A stretch of 64,000 nt of DNA from an uncultured Tenacibaculum sp. (GCF_947499065.1 NZ_CANMMT010000009.1:1-64000), one strand, 5' to 3'. Positions 36,487 to 45,422 are shown, counted from the stretch's first letter. Notes: generated by a model from the sequence alone, not told the origin. Translations and numbers: made by a program.

Positions 36487-37386
36487 TTACTTTTTGTGAG
36501 TTTTTGATTCTCTTATTAAGCTAATGGTATATAAAGTGATAGTTGCCAAAATGATTATACCACCAATTAAACTATCTCGATTAGGAATTTCATTAAAGAA
36601 TATAAAAGCTAAAACTGGGGCTAAGACATTTTGAAGTTTTAATGTTAAGGATGCTTCTGAAGCTTTGATAAATCTTACAGATTTCATTCCTAATGCTCTT
36701 CCTAAAGGAGCTGTTAATAAACCCATAGCGGCCATAACTAACCAAGTGTTTGTAGAGAAATTAGATGGTTCGGAAAAAAAGAACATTACTAAGGCCATAA
36801 AGAATCCACCTAGACCAACGAGAGCTAATCTATTTACACTTGGATATTTACGTAGAATAGTAAAGATAAGCCCCACGCAGAATACAGAAACCAATGCAAG
36901 TAAGTCTCCTTTCCAGTTTCCTGTACCAAAAGAACCATTAACAACAATGATAACTCCTAAAACAACCAAAAATATTGCTAACCATGTTTTACGATTGGTT
37001 TTTTCTTTTAAGATAATCCAACTTAATAAAGAAACTACAGCAGGAGTTGCTCCTTGAATTATGAAAGTATTAGCTATGGAAGTGTTTTTTATACTTAAAA
37101 CAAATGAAGAGGCACTTCCTAACATTAATAAACTTGAAATTATAAGTGGCCAGCCATCAGATTTGATAACTTGAATAATACTACGTTTTTCTGAAGTTTG
37201 GACAACAATAGACATTGAAATAGCTGTAAATAACCCAAATAAGAATATGGTGTTAAAACCACTCACGCCAGAAAATCGAATATAAATAGGGTCGAAGCTC
37301 ATTAAAATAGCTCCTAAAATAGCAAGTGTAACCCCTTTTGTTTTTGAATTTAATTTTTGAATGTTTGTAGTAGGTATATTTTTCAT
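36487..37386 (-). CDS. EamA/DMT superfamily transporter
   Basis: 299 residues. Ten hydrophobic helices in two EamA-type repeats of five (AILGAILMSFDPIYIRFSGVSG... and LLALVSVFCVGLIFTIL...). Members export or import amino acids, nucleotide sugars and other small solutes; the substrate is unknown. It lies 7 bp from the APC permease upstream and 42 bp from the TonB receptor downstream, so probably one operon. Confidence 0.9.
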   Translation of the reverse strand: MKNIPTTNIQKLNSKTKGVTLAILGAILMSFDPIYIRFSGVSGFNTIFLFGLFTAISMSIVVQTSEKRSIIQVIKSDGWPLIISSLLMLGSASSFVLSIKNTSIANTFIIQGATPAVVSLLSWIILKEKTNRKTWLAIFLVVLGVIIVVNGSFGTGNWKGDLLALVSVFCVGLIFTILRKYPSVNRLALVGLGGFFMALVMFFFSEPSNFSTNTWLVMAAMGLLTAPLGRALGMKSVRFIKASEASLTLKLQNVLAPVLAFIFFNEIPNRDSLIGGIIILATITLYTISLIRESKTHKK

Positions 37387-37393
37387 TTTATTT

Positions 37394-38686
37394 TTAAGTT
37401 TTTATTTTTTTAGATTTTATTGCTTTATTGAAAAGAAAGCTCAATGCTCCTAGAAGTAAAATTCCAATACCTATAAGAGATTCTATAGGTTGTTCTACTA
37501 GTAGGTAGATTAAAATCCATAAGCTGATTAGTAGGAATATAATTTGAGGTAAAGGGAATAAAGGACTTTTATATCCTGATAAATCATTGTTTTTTCTAAT
37601 AAAGAAGAGACTTAGAACTGTTAATGAAACGAATAATTGCAAAATGAAAGCACTGTAGGTTAGAATTTGATCAAAAGACCCTGTAAAAACCATTGTAAGA
37701 GAAATAATAGCTTGAAGTATTATTGCTTTATTTGGAATTCCATTTTTATTTGTCTTACTTAAAAATTTCCATAATTGATAATCTTCAGCCATTGCTTTGG
37801 TTACTCTAGGCCCAACCCATACCATAGCGCTAATACTAGATACAAGCATAAAAGCAATGAGACCACTTATAACTTTTCCTCCAATACTACCAAAAATATT
37901 ATCCGCAACAATTTGCCCAATCTCTACCTGTCCAACAAGTAGAGACATAGGAGCTTGTTTTAGAAAAACAATTTGAAGAAGTATATAAAAAACACTTACC
38001 AAAAGTGTTCCTCCAATAAGTGCTATGGGGAGATTACGGTTTACATTTTTTATTTCATCTACAATGTAAGCAGCAGCGTTCCATCCAGAAAACGAATAGG
38101 AAACGTATACTAAAGAAACAGCAAAAGAAGGAAGTAGGATTTCATTTTGCCATTGATTACTCCAGTCAAATGAAGTAGTCTCTGAGGGAGTGAAAAGCCC
38201 AATAGCAATAAATATAAAAATTACCAGAATTTTTATAAAGGTAGTAGTGTTTTGAAATTGACTACTTCTTTTTAAATTGAACATATGAAATAAAGAGACA
38301 ACTACTATTAGAATAGAAGCAATTAGCTTGTCGTTTATACCAAAGTATTTTTCTGTATATGCACCAGCTGCCATAGCAGCGAGTGCAATAGGGGCAGCAA
38401 AACCAACAGTTAATGAAGCCCATCCAGAGAGGTAGCCAGCAAACTTATTATATACAACTGATAAAAAATGGTATTCACCGCCTGAGCGAGTTAATTTTGT
38501 GCCTAATTCAGCATAAGAGAGCGCTCCACTTATAGCCATAATTGCTCCCAATGACCAAAGAAGTATAATACTCCATGTATTTTTTGTTGAAACTAATTGG
38601 AATCCTAAGCTTGTAAAAACACCTGTTCCAATCATATTAGCTATCACAACTGCCATAGCAGCTCGACTTGATATTTTACTTTTCAC
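37394..38686 (-). CDS. APC family amino-acid permease
   Basis: 430 residues. Twelve helices with the APC start SSRAAMAVVIANMIGTGVFTSLGF, SYAELGTKLTRSGGEYHFL and the later SGWNAAAYIVDEIKNVNRNLP. It moves amino acids or amines across the inner membrane; specificity unknown. First gene of the operon with the EamA transporter and TonB receptor. A -7 box TAATTTTG (minus, 38709-38716) and the AraC-site candidate at 38731-38772 lie upstream. Confidence 0.92.
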   Translation of the reverse strand: MKSKISSRAAMAVVIANMIGTGVFTSLGFQLVSTKNTWSIILLWSLGAIMAISGALSYAELGTKLTRSGGEYHFLSVVYNKFAGYLSGWASLTVGFAAPIALAAMAAGAYTEKYFGINDKLIASILIVVVSLFHMFNLKRSSQFQNTTTFIKILVIFIFIAIGLFTPSETTSFDWSNQWQNEILLPSFAVSLVYVSYSFSGWNAAAYIVDEIKNVNRNLPIALIGGTLLVSVFYILLQIVFLKQAPMSLLVGQVEIGQIVADNIFGSIGGKVISGLIAFMLVSSISAMVWVGPRVTKAMAEDYQLWKFLSKTNKNGIPNKAIILQAIISLTMVFTGSFDQILTYSAFILQLFVSLTVLSLFFIRKNNDLSGYKSPLFPLPQIIFLLISLWILIYLLVEQPIESLIGIGILLLGALSFLFNKAIKSKKIKT

Positions 38687-38730
38687 AAATTTTGTTTTTA
38701 GTGATAAGCAAAATTATTACTAGCTATAAG

Positions 38731-38772
38731 TGCAGACGATGGACTTTTAGGAGGTAATTAAGTACAAAAGGG
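38731..38772 (-). promoter_or_regulatory. Candidate AraC operator, permease operon
   Basis: Minus strand: CCCTTTTGTAC, then about 12 bp, then TAAAAGTCCATCG. A similar array, CCTCTTTTTGTAC...TAAAAATATCCAGCG, is upstream of the flavoprotein at 41280. The AraC regulator gene lies next to it (38781-39668). Confidence 0.5.
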
Positions 38773-38780
38773 TTAAAAAA

Positions 38781-39668
38781 CTATACTATGTTGTTTTGGT
38801 TGCGATAAGTATCGGCAGTTAAAGATGTGTGTTTTTTAAAAAATCGCATAAAGTAAGAGGTGTCTGTAAACCCAAGTTCATATGCAATTTCCGAAATAGA
38901 ATTGTTTGTAAATAATAAGAGCCTTTTAGCTTCTGTTAAAGTACGCTCATGTATAAGGTTCATTACTGTTTTATTTAACCCTTTTTTACATAAATTATTA
39001 AGATGTCTTGGAGAAATATGCATTAAATCGGCATAATCATTTAATAATCGAAGTTCTTTAAAATGCCTGTCTATTAATGTTTCTAACTTTCTTAATTGAT
39101 AGGTTAAATAAGCTGGTTTTTCAGACTCTGTAGGAGAATCGTATATTCTAGAAGATCTAATAAGTAATATTTCAAAAAGAGCTCTTAAAATATTGTTTTT
39201 ATCGTTTGTGCTAGCATTGTATTCTTCATATAGTTCATCCCAAGCAGCTTGAATTTTGGTGTTTTCTTTATCTATATTTATAATAGGAGAGTTACTTATA
39301 GAATGAAAGAAAGGAAAGTCTAAAAGTTTTTGAAAGCTGTCTCCTAAATGATAAAAACCAGAATCAAATGAAATTACATAACCTTCTGTGTCTATACTTG
39401 TTTCTATAGAATGTACTTGACCAGGAGAAACAAAAAACATCATATTGGGTTTTATATCATAAGTTTTGAAATCGATAGAATGTTTGCCTATCCCTTTTTT
39501 TATAAACATGATATGATAATAATCGTGTCGATGAGGTTCAACAATGATTTGGTTACCATTATTCTCTCCAGTCATTCTATCAATTTCAAATTTAGAAACC
39601 TGCTTCGGTGTAAAAGCATTGTCTTCAAAACTTCTAATAGGTAAATCTGTAAATTCCTTTTTTCTCAC
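38781..39668 (-). CDS. AraC family transcriptional regulator
   Basis: 295 residues. N-terminal cupin-like AraC ligand domain (about 30-180; IIVEPHRHDYYHIMFIKKGIGKHSID, MFFVSPGQVHSI) and a C-terminal double helix-turn-helix (about 195-290; LNDYADLMHISPRHLNNLCK and ISEIAYELGFTDTSYFMRFFKKH). A cytosolic activator or repressor. It is the last gene of a unit with the flavoprotein and the stand-alone methyltransferase, and lies upstream of the permease operon on the same strand, so it may control both. Ligand unknown. Confidence 0.92.
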   Translation of the reverse strand: MRKKEFTDLPIRSFEDNAFTPKQVSKFEIDRMTGENNGNQIIVEPHRHDYYHIMFIKKGIGKHSIDFKTYDIKPNMMFFVSPGQVHSIETSIDTEGYVISFDSGFYHLGDSFQKLLDFPFFHSISNSPIINIDKENTKIQAAWDELYEEYNASTNDKNNILRALFEILLIRSSRIYDSPTESEKPAYLTYQLRKLETLIDRHFKELRLLNDYADLMHISPRHLNNLCKKGLNKTVMNLIHERTLTEAKRLLLFTNNSISEIAYELGFTDTSYFMRFFKKHTSLTADTYRNQNNIV

Positions 39669-39716
39669 GGTTACAATGTTTAAACTTCTATAAAATACAA
39701 TTATTTAATTGAACAC

Positions 39717-40328
39717 TTATTTCTTTTTGCCTATAAATCGAATAACAGCACTATTTCCTATGTGATATAGTCCTTCTTGAAGATAGGTGTTTATCTTTTT
39801 TAATTCAATGATTTCATAATTGGAAAAATCACGTTTAATTTCTTCAAGAGAATACATTTCCTCTTCACTTGATGGTCCTCCAACTTTTGGGTTCTTTTTA
39901 TTAATTTCTCGATGTTCTTTACTAAATGCTTCTAGTATAATATAGCCTCCTTTTTTCAAGTAACTATCGAGTCTTTTATGCATTTCAGCTTTAATTTTAG
40001 GTTCAAAATGAACAGAAGTGAGACAAATCATATCAAATTCATCTTGCTTATATTTTTCATCAAGAAATGTTTGAACTTTATAATCGATGGAAACATTATT
40101 AAGTTGTGCCAGCTTGTCTGCTTTCTCTTTGCCTTTTAAACTGTAGTCAAAAGCAGAAACGTTCCATCCTAGTTTAGCTGCATACACTGCATTTCTACCT
40201 TCTCCTTCTGCAGGAAATAACACTTTTCCTGCATTAAATAATGGTAGTTTTTCTTTGATATAGGCATTGGGTTCTTTACCATATGCCCATTCATTATCAT
40301 TGTATCTTTCGTTCCAAAAATCTTTCAT
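39717..40328 (-). CDS. TehB/thiopurine-type SAM methyltransferase
   Basis: 203 residues. Class I methyltransferase, SAM motif VLFPAEGEGRNAVYAAKLGW and acidic second motif (SAFDYSLKGKEKA). Relatives methylate S, Se or Te in small compounds (tellurite resistance or thiopurine type); the acceptor here is unknown. It closely resembles the second half of the exported fusion at 32702-34012, pointing to duplication. No signal peptide, so cytosolic. Gap of 19 bp from the flavoprotein. Confidence 0.85.
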   Translation of the reverse strand: MKDFWNERYNDNEWAYGKEPNAYIKEKLPLFNAGKVLFPAEGEGRNAVYAAKLGWNVSAFDYSLKGKEKADKLAQLNNVSIDYKVQTFLDEKYKQDEFDMICLTSVHFEPKIKAEMHKRLDSYLKKGGYIILEAFSKEHREINKKNPKVGGPSSEEEMYSLEEIKRDFSNYEIIELKKINTYLQEGLYHIGNSAVIRFIGKKK

Positions 40329-40347
40329 ACGATATTATAATAGATGA

Positions 40348-41280
40348 TTATTTGTTATTCCAATTTTCTTGTGAAATTTGAACAGTTATTGAAGCTCCTA
40401 GTTCGTAACCTTCAGCAACAGAAGGTGCTATTCCGCTCCAACCTGTTCTTGCATCTCCAATAATATAAAGTCCTTTTACGTTAGATTCTCTATTTTCATC
40501 AACAATATAATTTGTTAATCCAAAATGTCCAGGTTCACTAGGAATATTGAATTGTTGAGCGAAATTGGTGTTTTCTACAACTTTCATATCTCTATAAAAG
40601 CCACCTTCTCTATCTATAAGTTTTCCATTTTCTAGTTCAACTTTTTGAAGTTTACCTTCGGTTGAATGCAATGTTTTTATTTTGTCTTGAAACACTTGTA
40701 TTCCTTTTCGTTCTAATTCAGAAACAAATTCTTTATCAGGAATCATATCTCCATTAGTAAAAAGTATTACATCATTAGACCAATGTGTAACTACTGTTGA
40801 AAAGAAAGGAGCAATTTCAGCACCTCCAAATACTGCTAATTTCTTATCTGCTAATTCATATCCGTCGCAGAAAGGGCAGGGGTATACCGATTTTCCATAA
40901 ACATCAGAAAGACCTTTTATTCCAGAGCCTTCTACATTATCTCTGTAACCTGAAGCAATAACTACTCTTTTGGAATTATAAGTGCTATTTTCTGTTTCTA
41001 CAATAAAACCATTTGATGAACTTTTAACATCAATAGCCTTTTCTTTTTTGTATGTTAAAGAAGGGTATTTGTCTATGTCTTTTTTGGCAGCTTTAAAAAT
41101 TTCTGTTGGATGTTTGCCGTCTTGTGTTAAAAAAGTATGAGAAAGCGTAGTTGCAAAGTTTCTAGGTTTTTCGGTATTTAAAATAAGTGTATTTACTCTA
41201 CTTCTTCCTAGTACTAATGCTGCACTGAGTCCAGCAGGTCCGCCACCAATTATGATAACTTCAAATTTAATATTTTCCAT
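40348..41280 (-). CDS. Thioredoxin-reductase-like flavoprotein, possible dithiol oxidase
   Basis: 310 residues. FAD site IIGGGPAGLSAALVLG (10-25), redox-active CPFC (Cys135/Cys138, in YPCPFCDGYE) and a C-terminal FAD motif GLYIIGDARTGW. The NADPH region (KLAVFGGAEIAPFFS) lacks the GxGxxA and HRRxxxR elements of true thioredoxin reductases; canonical trxB is at 51703. CxxC flavoproteins with degenerate NADPH sites include the GliT/HlmI-type disulfide-forming oxidases that protect producers of dithiol antibiotics. That role is inference. A -7 box TAGTTTTG (minus, 41300-41307) lies upstream. Confidence 0.85.
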   Translation of the reverse strand: MENIKFEVIIIGGGPAGLSAALVLGRSRVNTLILNTEKPRNFATTLSHTFLTQDGKHPTEIFKAAKKDIDKYPSLTYKKEKAIDVKSSSNGFIVETENSTYNSKRVVIASGYRDNVEGSGIKGLSDVYGKSVYPCPFCDGYELADKKLAVFGGAEIAPFFSTVVTHWSNDVILFTNGDMIPDKEFVSELERKGIQVFQDKIKTLHSTEGKLQKVELENGKLIDREGGFYRDMKVVENTNFAQQFNIPSEPGHFGLTNYIVDENRESNVKGLYIIGDARTGWSGIAPSVAEGYELGASITVQISQENWNNK

Positions 41281-41310
41281 AAGTCTTGTGTTTATATTGC
41301 AAAACTACAA

Positions 41311-41345
41311 GCGCTGGATATTTTTATAGGTGTACAAAAAGAGGG
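41311..41345 (-). promoter_or_regulatory. Candidate AraC operator, flavoprotein-methyltransferase-AraC unit
   Basis: Minus strand CCTCTTTTTGTAC followed 9 bp later by AAAATATCCAGCGC, matching the layout upstream of 38686. The -7 box (41300-41307) is only 3 bp away and no good -33 TTG is present, as expected for an activator-dependent promoter. Confidence 0.5.
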
Positions 41346-41403
41346 TATTTATGGACATTTTACCATTTAGTGTAAAAAAATAAGTTTTATAATAAGTTTG
41401 AGT

Positions 41404-42441
41404 TTATGTTGTTTCTTGAATTTCTTTTACAGTTTGTCTGGCGGTTTTTCCTACTCCATAAATGGTAGCAGAAGCAAATCCTGTCCAGTTACCATAACCT
41501 ATTAACCAGAGGTTGGGTTCTTTTATAGACCTAGTATGTGTGGTTTTAATACGATTGTTTTCAATAATATTAAGAGAGGTTAAATGATTTAGGTTAGCTT
41601 TAAATCCAGTACACCATATAATGATATCAAATTTTTCTTTGCTTCCATCTTTCCAAATGACTCCTGCCTCATAAAAAGATTCAAATGGAGCTACAGCATT
41701 TAACACATTTCTAGTTCTGGCTTCTTTTACACTTTGAACCATTACAATACTAGACAGTGATGCCTTTTTCTTTTTAGTACTGTCTGATTTATTCAAAAAG
41801 GTTTGGGTTGCTTCATTAAACAAATAACGTCCATCTATATCGTCTGGTAAAAAATGTGGCGGGTGTAAAGTAACCCATTTTGTGTTTGCTACTTTTGAAA
41901 CCTCGGCTAAAATTTGAGCGCCCGAATTACCACCACCAACAATTAAAACATTTTTATTATTGAAGTTTGAAGTGTTTCTATATTCCAAAGAATGAAGTTG
42001 AATTCCTGTATACTTTTCTTGATTTGGATAAGAAGGTGTGAAAGGAAATTGAGCAGTACCAGTAGCACTAACTAATTTTTTTGAATAGAAGATTCCTTGG
42101 TTCGTTTCTATTTGAAATAGATTATTTTCTTTTGTAACGTTATGAACTATTGTGTTTCTTTCAATAGGGAAATTATAACGTAATTCGTATTTTTTTAAAT
42201 AGCTTATGAATTCTTCTTTAGTAGGGTATTCATTTTCGCTTTTTGGCATTGCCCAACCAGAAAGTGAGCTGTATTCTGTAGGAGAGAATAACTTTAAGTT
42301 ATCCCATGTTTGAAGCCATGAACCTCCTGATTTATCATTCTTATCCAGAATTAGATATTCTAAATTGGTACGTCTTAAAAAATATGCAACAGACAATCCA
42401 GCTTGTCCACCACCAATTATTATTACATCATATATTTTCAT
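41404..42441 (-). CDS. Flavin-dependent monooxygenase (CzcO/ArsO-like)
   Basis: 345 residues. Two Rossmann sites: FAD motif VIIGGGQAGLSVAYFL and NADPH motif VLIVGGGNSGAQILAEV, with GWAMP/TGTAQFP between. This is the single-chain flavin monooxygenase family seen in arsenic operons (ArsO) and other metal clusters. Directly downstream (30 bp) of the MerP-like gene, so it is read as part of the metal cluster. The oxidised substrate is unknown. Confidence 0.85.
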   Translation of the reverse strand: MKIYDVIIIGGGQAGLSVAYFLRRTNLEYLILDKNDKSGGSWLQTWDNLKLFSPTEYSSLSGWAMPKSENEYPTKEEFISYLKKYELRYNFPIERNTIVHNVTKENNLFQIETNQGIFYSKKLVSATGTAQFPFTPSYPNQEKYTGIQLHSLEYRNTSNFNNKNVLIVGGGNSGAQILAEVSKVANTKWVTLHPPHFLPDDIDGRYLFNEATQTFLNKSDSTKKKKASLSSIVMVQSVKEARTRNVLNAVAPFESFYEAGVIWKDGSKEKFDIIIWCTGFKANLNHLTSLNIIENNRIKTTHTRSIKEPNLWLIGYGNWTGFASATIYGVGKTARQTVKEIQETT

Positions 42442-42471
42442 GTCTATTGCATATTTTAAATATTCATTACT

Positions 42472-42804
42472 CTATAGTGAGTTTACTATTTTGTAAGGGG
42501 TTTTATTAATTGCTTTTTTGATAGCTTGTTCATCACATTTTTTGTTGTCAAACCAAACAGTTAACTGTTGATTTTTAACATTGGCTTCTGATTTTATGTA
42601 TCCGTTCACTTCTTTTAAAGAATAGTTTACAATACCTGTACAACATGATTGTTTAAAACCTTCTAAAGTATAGGTTTTAGTAATAATTCCAGACTTTGCA
42701 ATTTCTTTAACTTTAGCATCTTTATTTGTTTTATTTTGTGATTGACAAGAAGCTAAAAATATTAAAGATACTGCGATTATTAATAATAGGTTTTGAATTT
42801 TCAT
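42472..42804 (-). CDS. MerP-like heavy-metal-binding lipoprotein
   Basis: 110 residues. Lipobox LASC (Cys20), then one HMA-like domain with a CC pair (FKQSCCTGIVNYSLKEVNGY) instead of the usual GMTCxxC, and VWFDNKKCDEQAI. It would capture thiophilic metal in the periplasm and pass it to the MerT-like carrier encoded just upstream (gap 14 bp). The lipid anchor is a difference from free periplasmic MerP. Confidence 0.8.
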   Translation of the reverse strand: MKIQNLLLIIAVSLIFLASCQSQNKTNKDAKVKEIAKSGIITKTYTLEGFKQSCCTGIVNYSLKEVNGYIKSEANVKNQQLTVWFDNKKCDEQAIKKAINKTPYKIVNSL

Positions 42805-42818
42805 AATAGTTTATTTAG

Positions 42819-43181
42819 TTAATTAGATAAATAAGGTAGAATTAGAATAATAATTGTGATGATGGCTACAGCCCATAAAAACTTTTTAGATTGAAAGAAG
42901 GACACTGCTTTTTTCTCGTTTTCATTTAATTTAGATAAGGCTTCGTATTGATTCATGTCACAACACTCTTGCTGTGCTTTTGGGTAATAGGCTCTGTAAA
43001 GATTATAGCTAATAGCTATTAAACTAAAAGTAATTAGATAGTTTTTTATACTAGATAGCCAAATTAATTGCGATGCACTCACACCCAATACTCCAGCCAA
43101 AGCCATTAAAGGCCCAACACAGCATGTACAAGCAGCTATGGCAACAAAAATTGCGCTTATTGATGATACAATTGATTTCAT
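42819..43181 (-). CDS. MerT-like metal transport protein
   Basis: 120 residues, three transmembrane helices. Cys motif ACTCCVGPLMALAGV in helix 1 and a CC pair in the loop (QQECCDMN), matching MerT layout (two Cys pairs relay Hg(II)). It probably works with the MerP-like lipoprotein. No mercuric reductase (merA) is encoded in the window. Confidence 0.85.
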   Translation of the reverse strand: MKSIVSSISAIFVAIAACTCCVGPLMALAGVLGVSASQLIWLSSIKNYLITFSLIAISYNLYRAYYPKAQQECCDMNQYEALSKLNENEKKAVSFFQSKKFLWAVAIITIIILILPYLSN

Positions 43182-43190
43182 AAGTTGATT

Positions 43191-44171
43191 TTAAAAAATG
43201 AGGTTAAAGAAAAATCCAGAGATAATCATTCCAATTCCAATGGTGGAAAAAAACGCAATGATTAGTTTTTTTTGCATTACTTTCTTTAGTAGTAAAGCTT
43301 CTGGAAATGAAAGTCCTATAGATGCCATCATAAAAGCTATGGCTGTACCTAATGGCACCCCTTTTTCTATTAACGATTCTATGATAGGCAAAACACCAAC
43401 AGCATCTATATATAGAGGAATTGCTAGTAAAACTGCAATAGGAACTGCAAAAGGGTTTGTTTTTGAAATATAAGTTTCAAAAAAGGATTGAGGAACATAT
43501 CCATGAATAAAAGAACCAATGGCTAAACCTAGAAAAATATAAGGAACTAACTTTTTTAATGTAGTCAATGCTTCATTATTAATTTCAGGTAATCGTTGCA
43601 TAAAAGTTCTAGTGTCTTTTGTAGCTTCAGCCTTACTTTCACCTAATTCTTTCACCCAATTGGCTACATATTTTGCCATTCCGAGTTTTTCTAATAAAAT
43701 TCCACCAACTACACCTAATACAATACCTGTAAGTACATATATAACGGTAACTTTCCATCCATAAGTAACCCAAAATATTGCAATCGCAATTTCATTTACT
43801 AATGGAGAAGTTATTAAAAAAGACAGTGCAATGCCTAAAGGAATTCTTGCTTGCATCATTCCTACAAATAGTGGAATAGATGAGCAAGAACAAAATGGAG
43901 TAATAGCACCAAGTAATGAAGCCATTATGTTTCCTAAGCCAGATTTCTTATTCTTTTCTAGGTATACACGAATTTTATCCATTGGTAAATAGCTCGTTAT
44001 AATTCCCATTAAATAGGTAACAAGAATTACAAGAATTACTATTTCTGTAAAACCAATTAAAAAATAGTGAAGAGCATTGCCAAATACACTATTTTGAGTA
44101 ATACCAAACAAATCGTAAACAAGATAATCAGCAATTGTAGAAAGAAACTGTGTTAGTTTTTCCATGCTCAA
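43191..44171 (-). CDS. ArsP/YraQ family (DUF318) permease
   Basis: 326 residues, eight or more helices in two homologous halves. The Cys-rich signature TPFCSCSSIPLFVGM and ITSPLVNEIAI are typical of PF03773 permeases, some of which (ArsP) export trivalent organoarsenicals. Sits between the thioredoxin-like and MerT-like genes with 1- and 9-bp gaps. The transported species is not certain. Confidence 0.88.
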   Translation of the reverse strand: MSMEKLTQFLSTIADYLVYDLFGITQNSVFGNALHYFLIGFTEIVILVILVTYLMGIITSYLPMDKIRVYLEKNKKSGLGNIMASLLGAITPFCSCSSIPLFVGMMQARIPLGIALSFLITSPLVNEIAIAIFWVTYGWKVTVIYVLTGIVLGVVGGILLEKLGMAKYVANWVKELGESKAEATKDTRTFMQRLPEINNEALTTLKKLVPYIFLGLAIGSFIHGYVPQSFFETYISKTNPFAVPIAVLLAIPLYIDAVGVLPIIESLIEKGVPLGTAIAFMMASIGLSFPEALLLKKVMQKKLIIAFFSTIGIGMIISGFFFNLIF

Positions 44172-44172
44172 A

Positions 44173-44412
44173 TTAATTTAATAGAGATAATAGTTTATCG
44201 TTAGTATTGTATTTTTTGTAATCATATACTTTTCCGTTGATTACTAATGAAGGAAAGATCATTGTACCATATACCATTGTGTCTTCTAATTTTGAAAGTT
44301 CTTCAATAGAAATGTTTAGGTTGTTTTCTTTAGCGATTTCTTCAAGTTGCTCTTTTATAGGAGATCCCTTAGCGCAACATGACGAGTGTAAAATTTTGAT
44401 TTCAGTATTCAT
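44173..44412 (-). CDS. Thioredoxin-fold (thioredoxin_3) small protein
   Basis: 79 residues. Thioredoxin_3/TM0996-like protein: the redox site is CCAK (Cys12/Cys13, HSSCCAKGSP) rather than CxxC, followed by MIFPSLVINGKVYDYKK (cis-Pro). These small proteins accompany PF03773 permeases in many genomes and may pass metal or reduce the ligand. First gene of the metal operon, 1 bp from the permease. Confidence 0.88.
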   Translation of the reverse strand: MNTEIKILHSSCCAKGSPIKEQLEEIAKENNLNISIEELSKLEDTMVYGTMIFPSLVINGKVYDYKKYNTNDKLLSLLN

Positions 44413-44502
44413 AAATTATTGTTTTAAATATTAAACTTTATTATGAAGTCTGAAGTAGCGTGTGAAAAGACACAAGTTTTTGAAAAATATTTCAATAAAA
44501 AA

Positions 44503-44541
44503 TAAAAAAACCTTGTAATCATTGAGTTACAAGGCTTTTTT
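44503..44541 (-). terminator. Terminator after sigZ
   Basis: A perfect 8-bp stem CCTTGTAA / TTACAAGG (44511-44518 / 44527-44534) flanked by A and T tracts. It lies 21 bp past the sigZ stop on the minus strand, separating sigZ from the metal operon. Confidence 0.88.
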
Positions 44542-44561
44542 ATATGGTGTAGATTTATACT

Positions 44562-45158
44562 TTATGAAGAAGATTTACTCTCTAAATTCTTTGTTACTTG
44601 ATGTAAAGGGTCACAATGTTTTTTAATAACACAACCTGCAAAAGCTCCATTTTTATCGTATTCAATATCGCAGCATTCTACAAAAAGTTCCTTCAATTTA
44701 ATTCGTGCTCTTTGAATACGCATTTTAGTAGCAGAAAGTCCTAAACCTAATTTTGTAGCGATATCTTTTTGAGGAATGTTATCAATATCACTCATTTTCA
44801 AAGCGACTGCATATGTTGATGGTAACATCTCAATCATAGGAATAATATAATCAGCAACAATAACTTTTGAGTTTTCATTTGAGTCGTTGCTCTCTATTTT
44901 CCAATCATTATCAAAATTAGCTTCTATGTTGTGTTTTTTGAAATAATCAAATATTGTATTTCTACTAACTTGAAATAGCCAAGCTTTAATATTGTCTACT
45001 TGTGGCGATTTTTGATGTGTCTCAACTAATTTGATCATTACCTCCTGTACAATGTCTTCTGCAACTTGCTTATTTTTGACCTTACCTAAAACATAAGCTT
45101 TCAGAAAATTGTAAAATTCCTGAATAACCTCATTTAAATTGCAGCACTCTTTTTTCAT
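44562..45158 (-). CDS. sigZ: SigZ-type ECF sigma factor with Cys-rich tail
   Basis: 198 residues. Sigma-70 regions 2 (VAEDIVQEVMIKLVETHQ) and 4 (DNIPQKDIATKLGLGLSATKMRIQRARIKL) are present. The C-terminal tail adds Cys residues (ECCDIEYDKNGAFAGCVIKKHC) and the N-terminus has ECC; these can plausibly bind metal. SigZ-like factors have no dedicated anti-sigma gene here. It precedes the metal operon, which it may activate. A -7 box TAAATTTG is at 45182-45189 (minus). Confidence 0.88.
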   Translation of the reverse strand: MKKECCNLNEVIQEFYNFLKAYVLGKVKNKQVAEDIVQEVMIKLVETHQKSPQVDNIKAWLFQVSRNTIFDYFKKHNIEANFDNDWKIESNDSNENSKVIVADYIIPMIEMLPSTYAVALKMSDIDNIPQKDIATKLGLGLSATKMRIQRARIKLKELFVECCDIEYDKNGAFAGCVIKKHCDPLHQVTKNLESKSSS

Positions 45159-45422
45159 TGATAAAGTATAATGATTGAATGCAAATTTACTAAAAAGACT
45201 TTCATGAGTGTTAGTTTAATAATCTCTTAGCTGTTTTGTTTTTGATTTTATAAGGTTAAGAATTCTCAAAAATAAATTTATATATTGTGCCGTAAAGTAA
45301 TAGATAAAAACTTCCCTTAAGCTATTACTAAATTTATTAATCTTAGCAAGTATTCTAGCTAAATCTCCACTCAAAAAAGTATTTGTTTAATACAAATTAG
45401 AAAAACAGTTAAATTTTTAATT

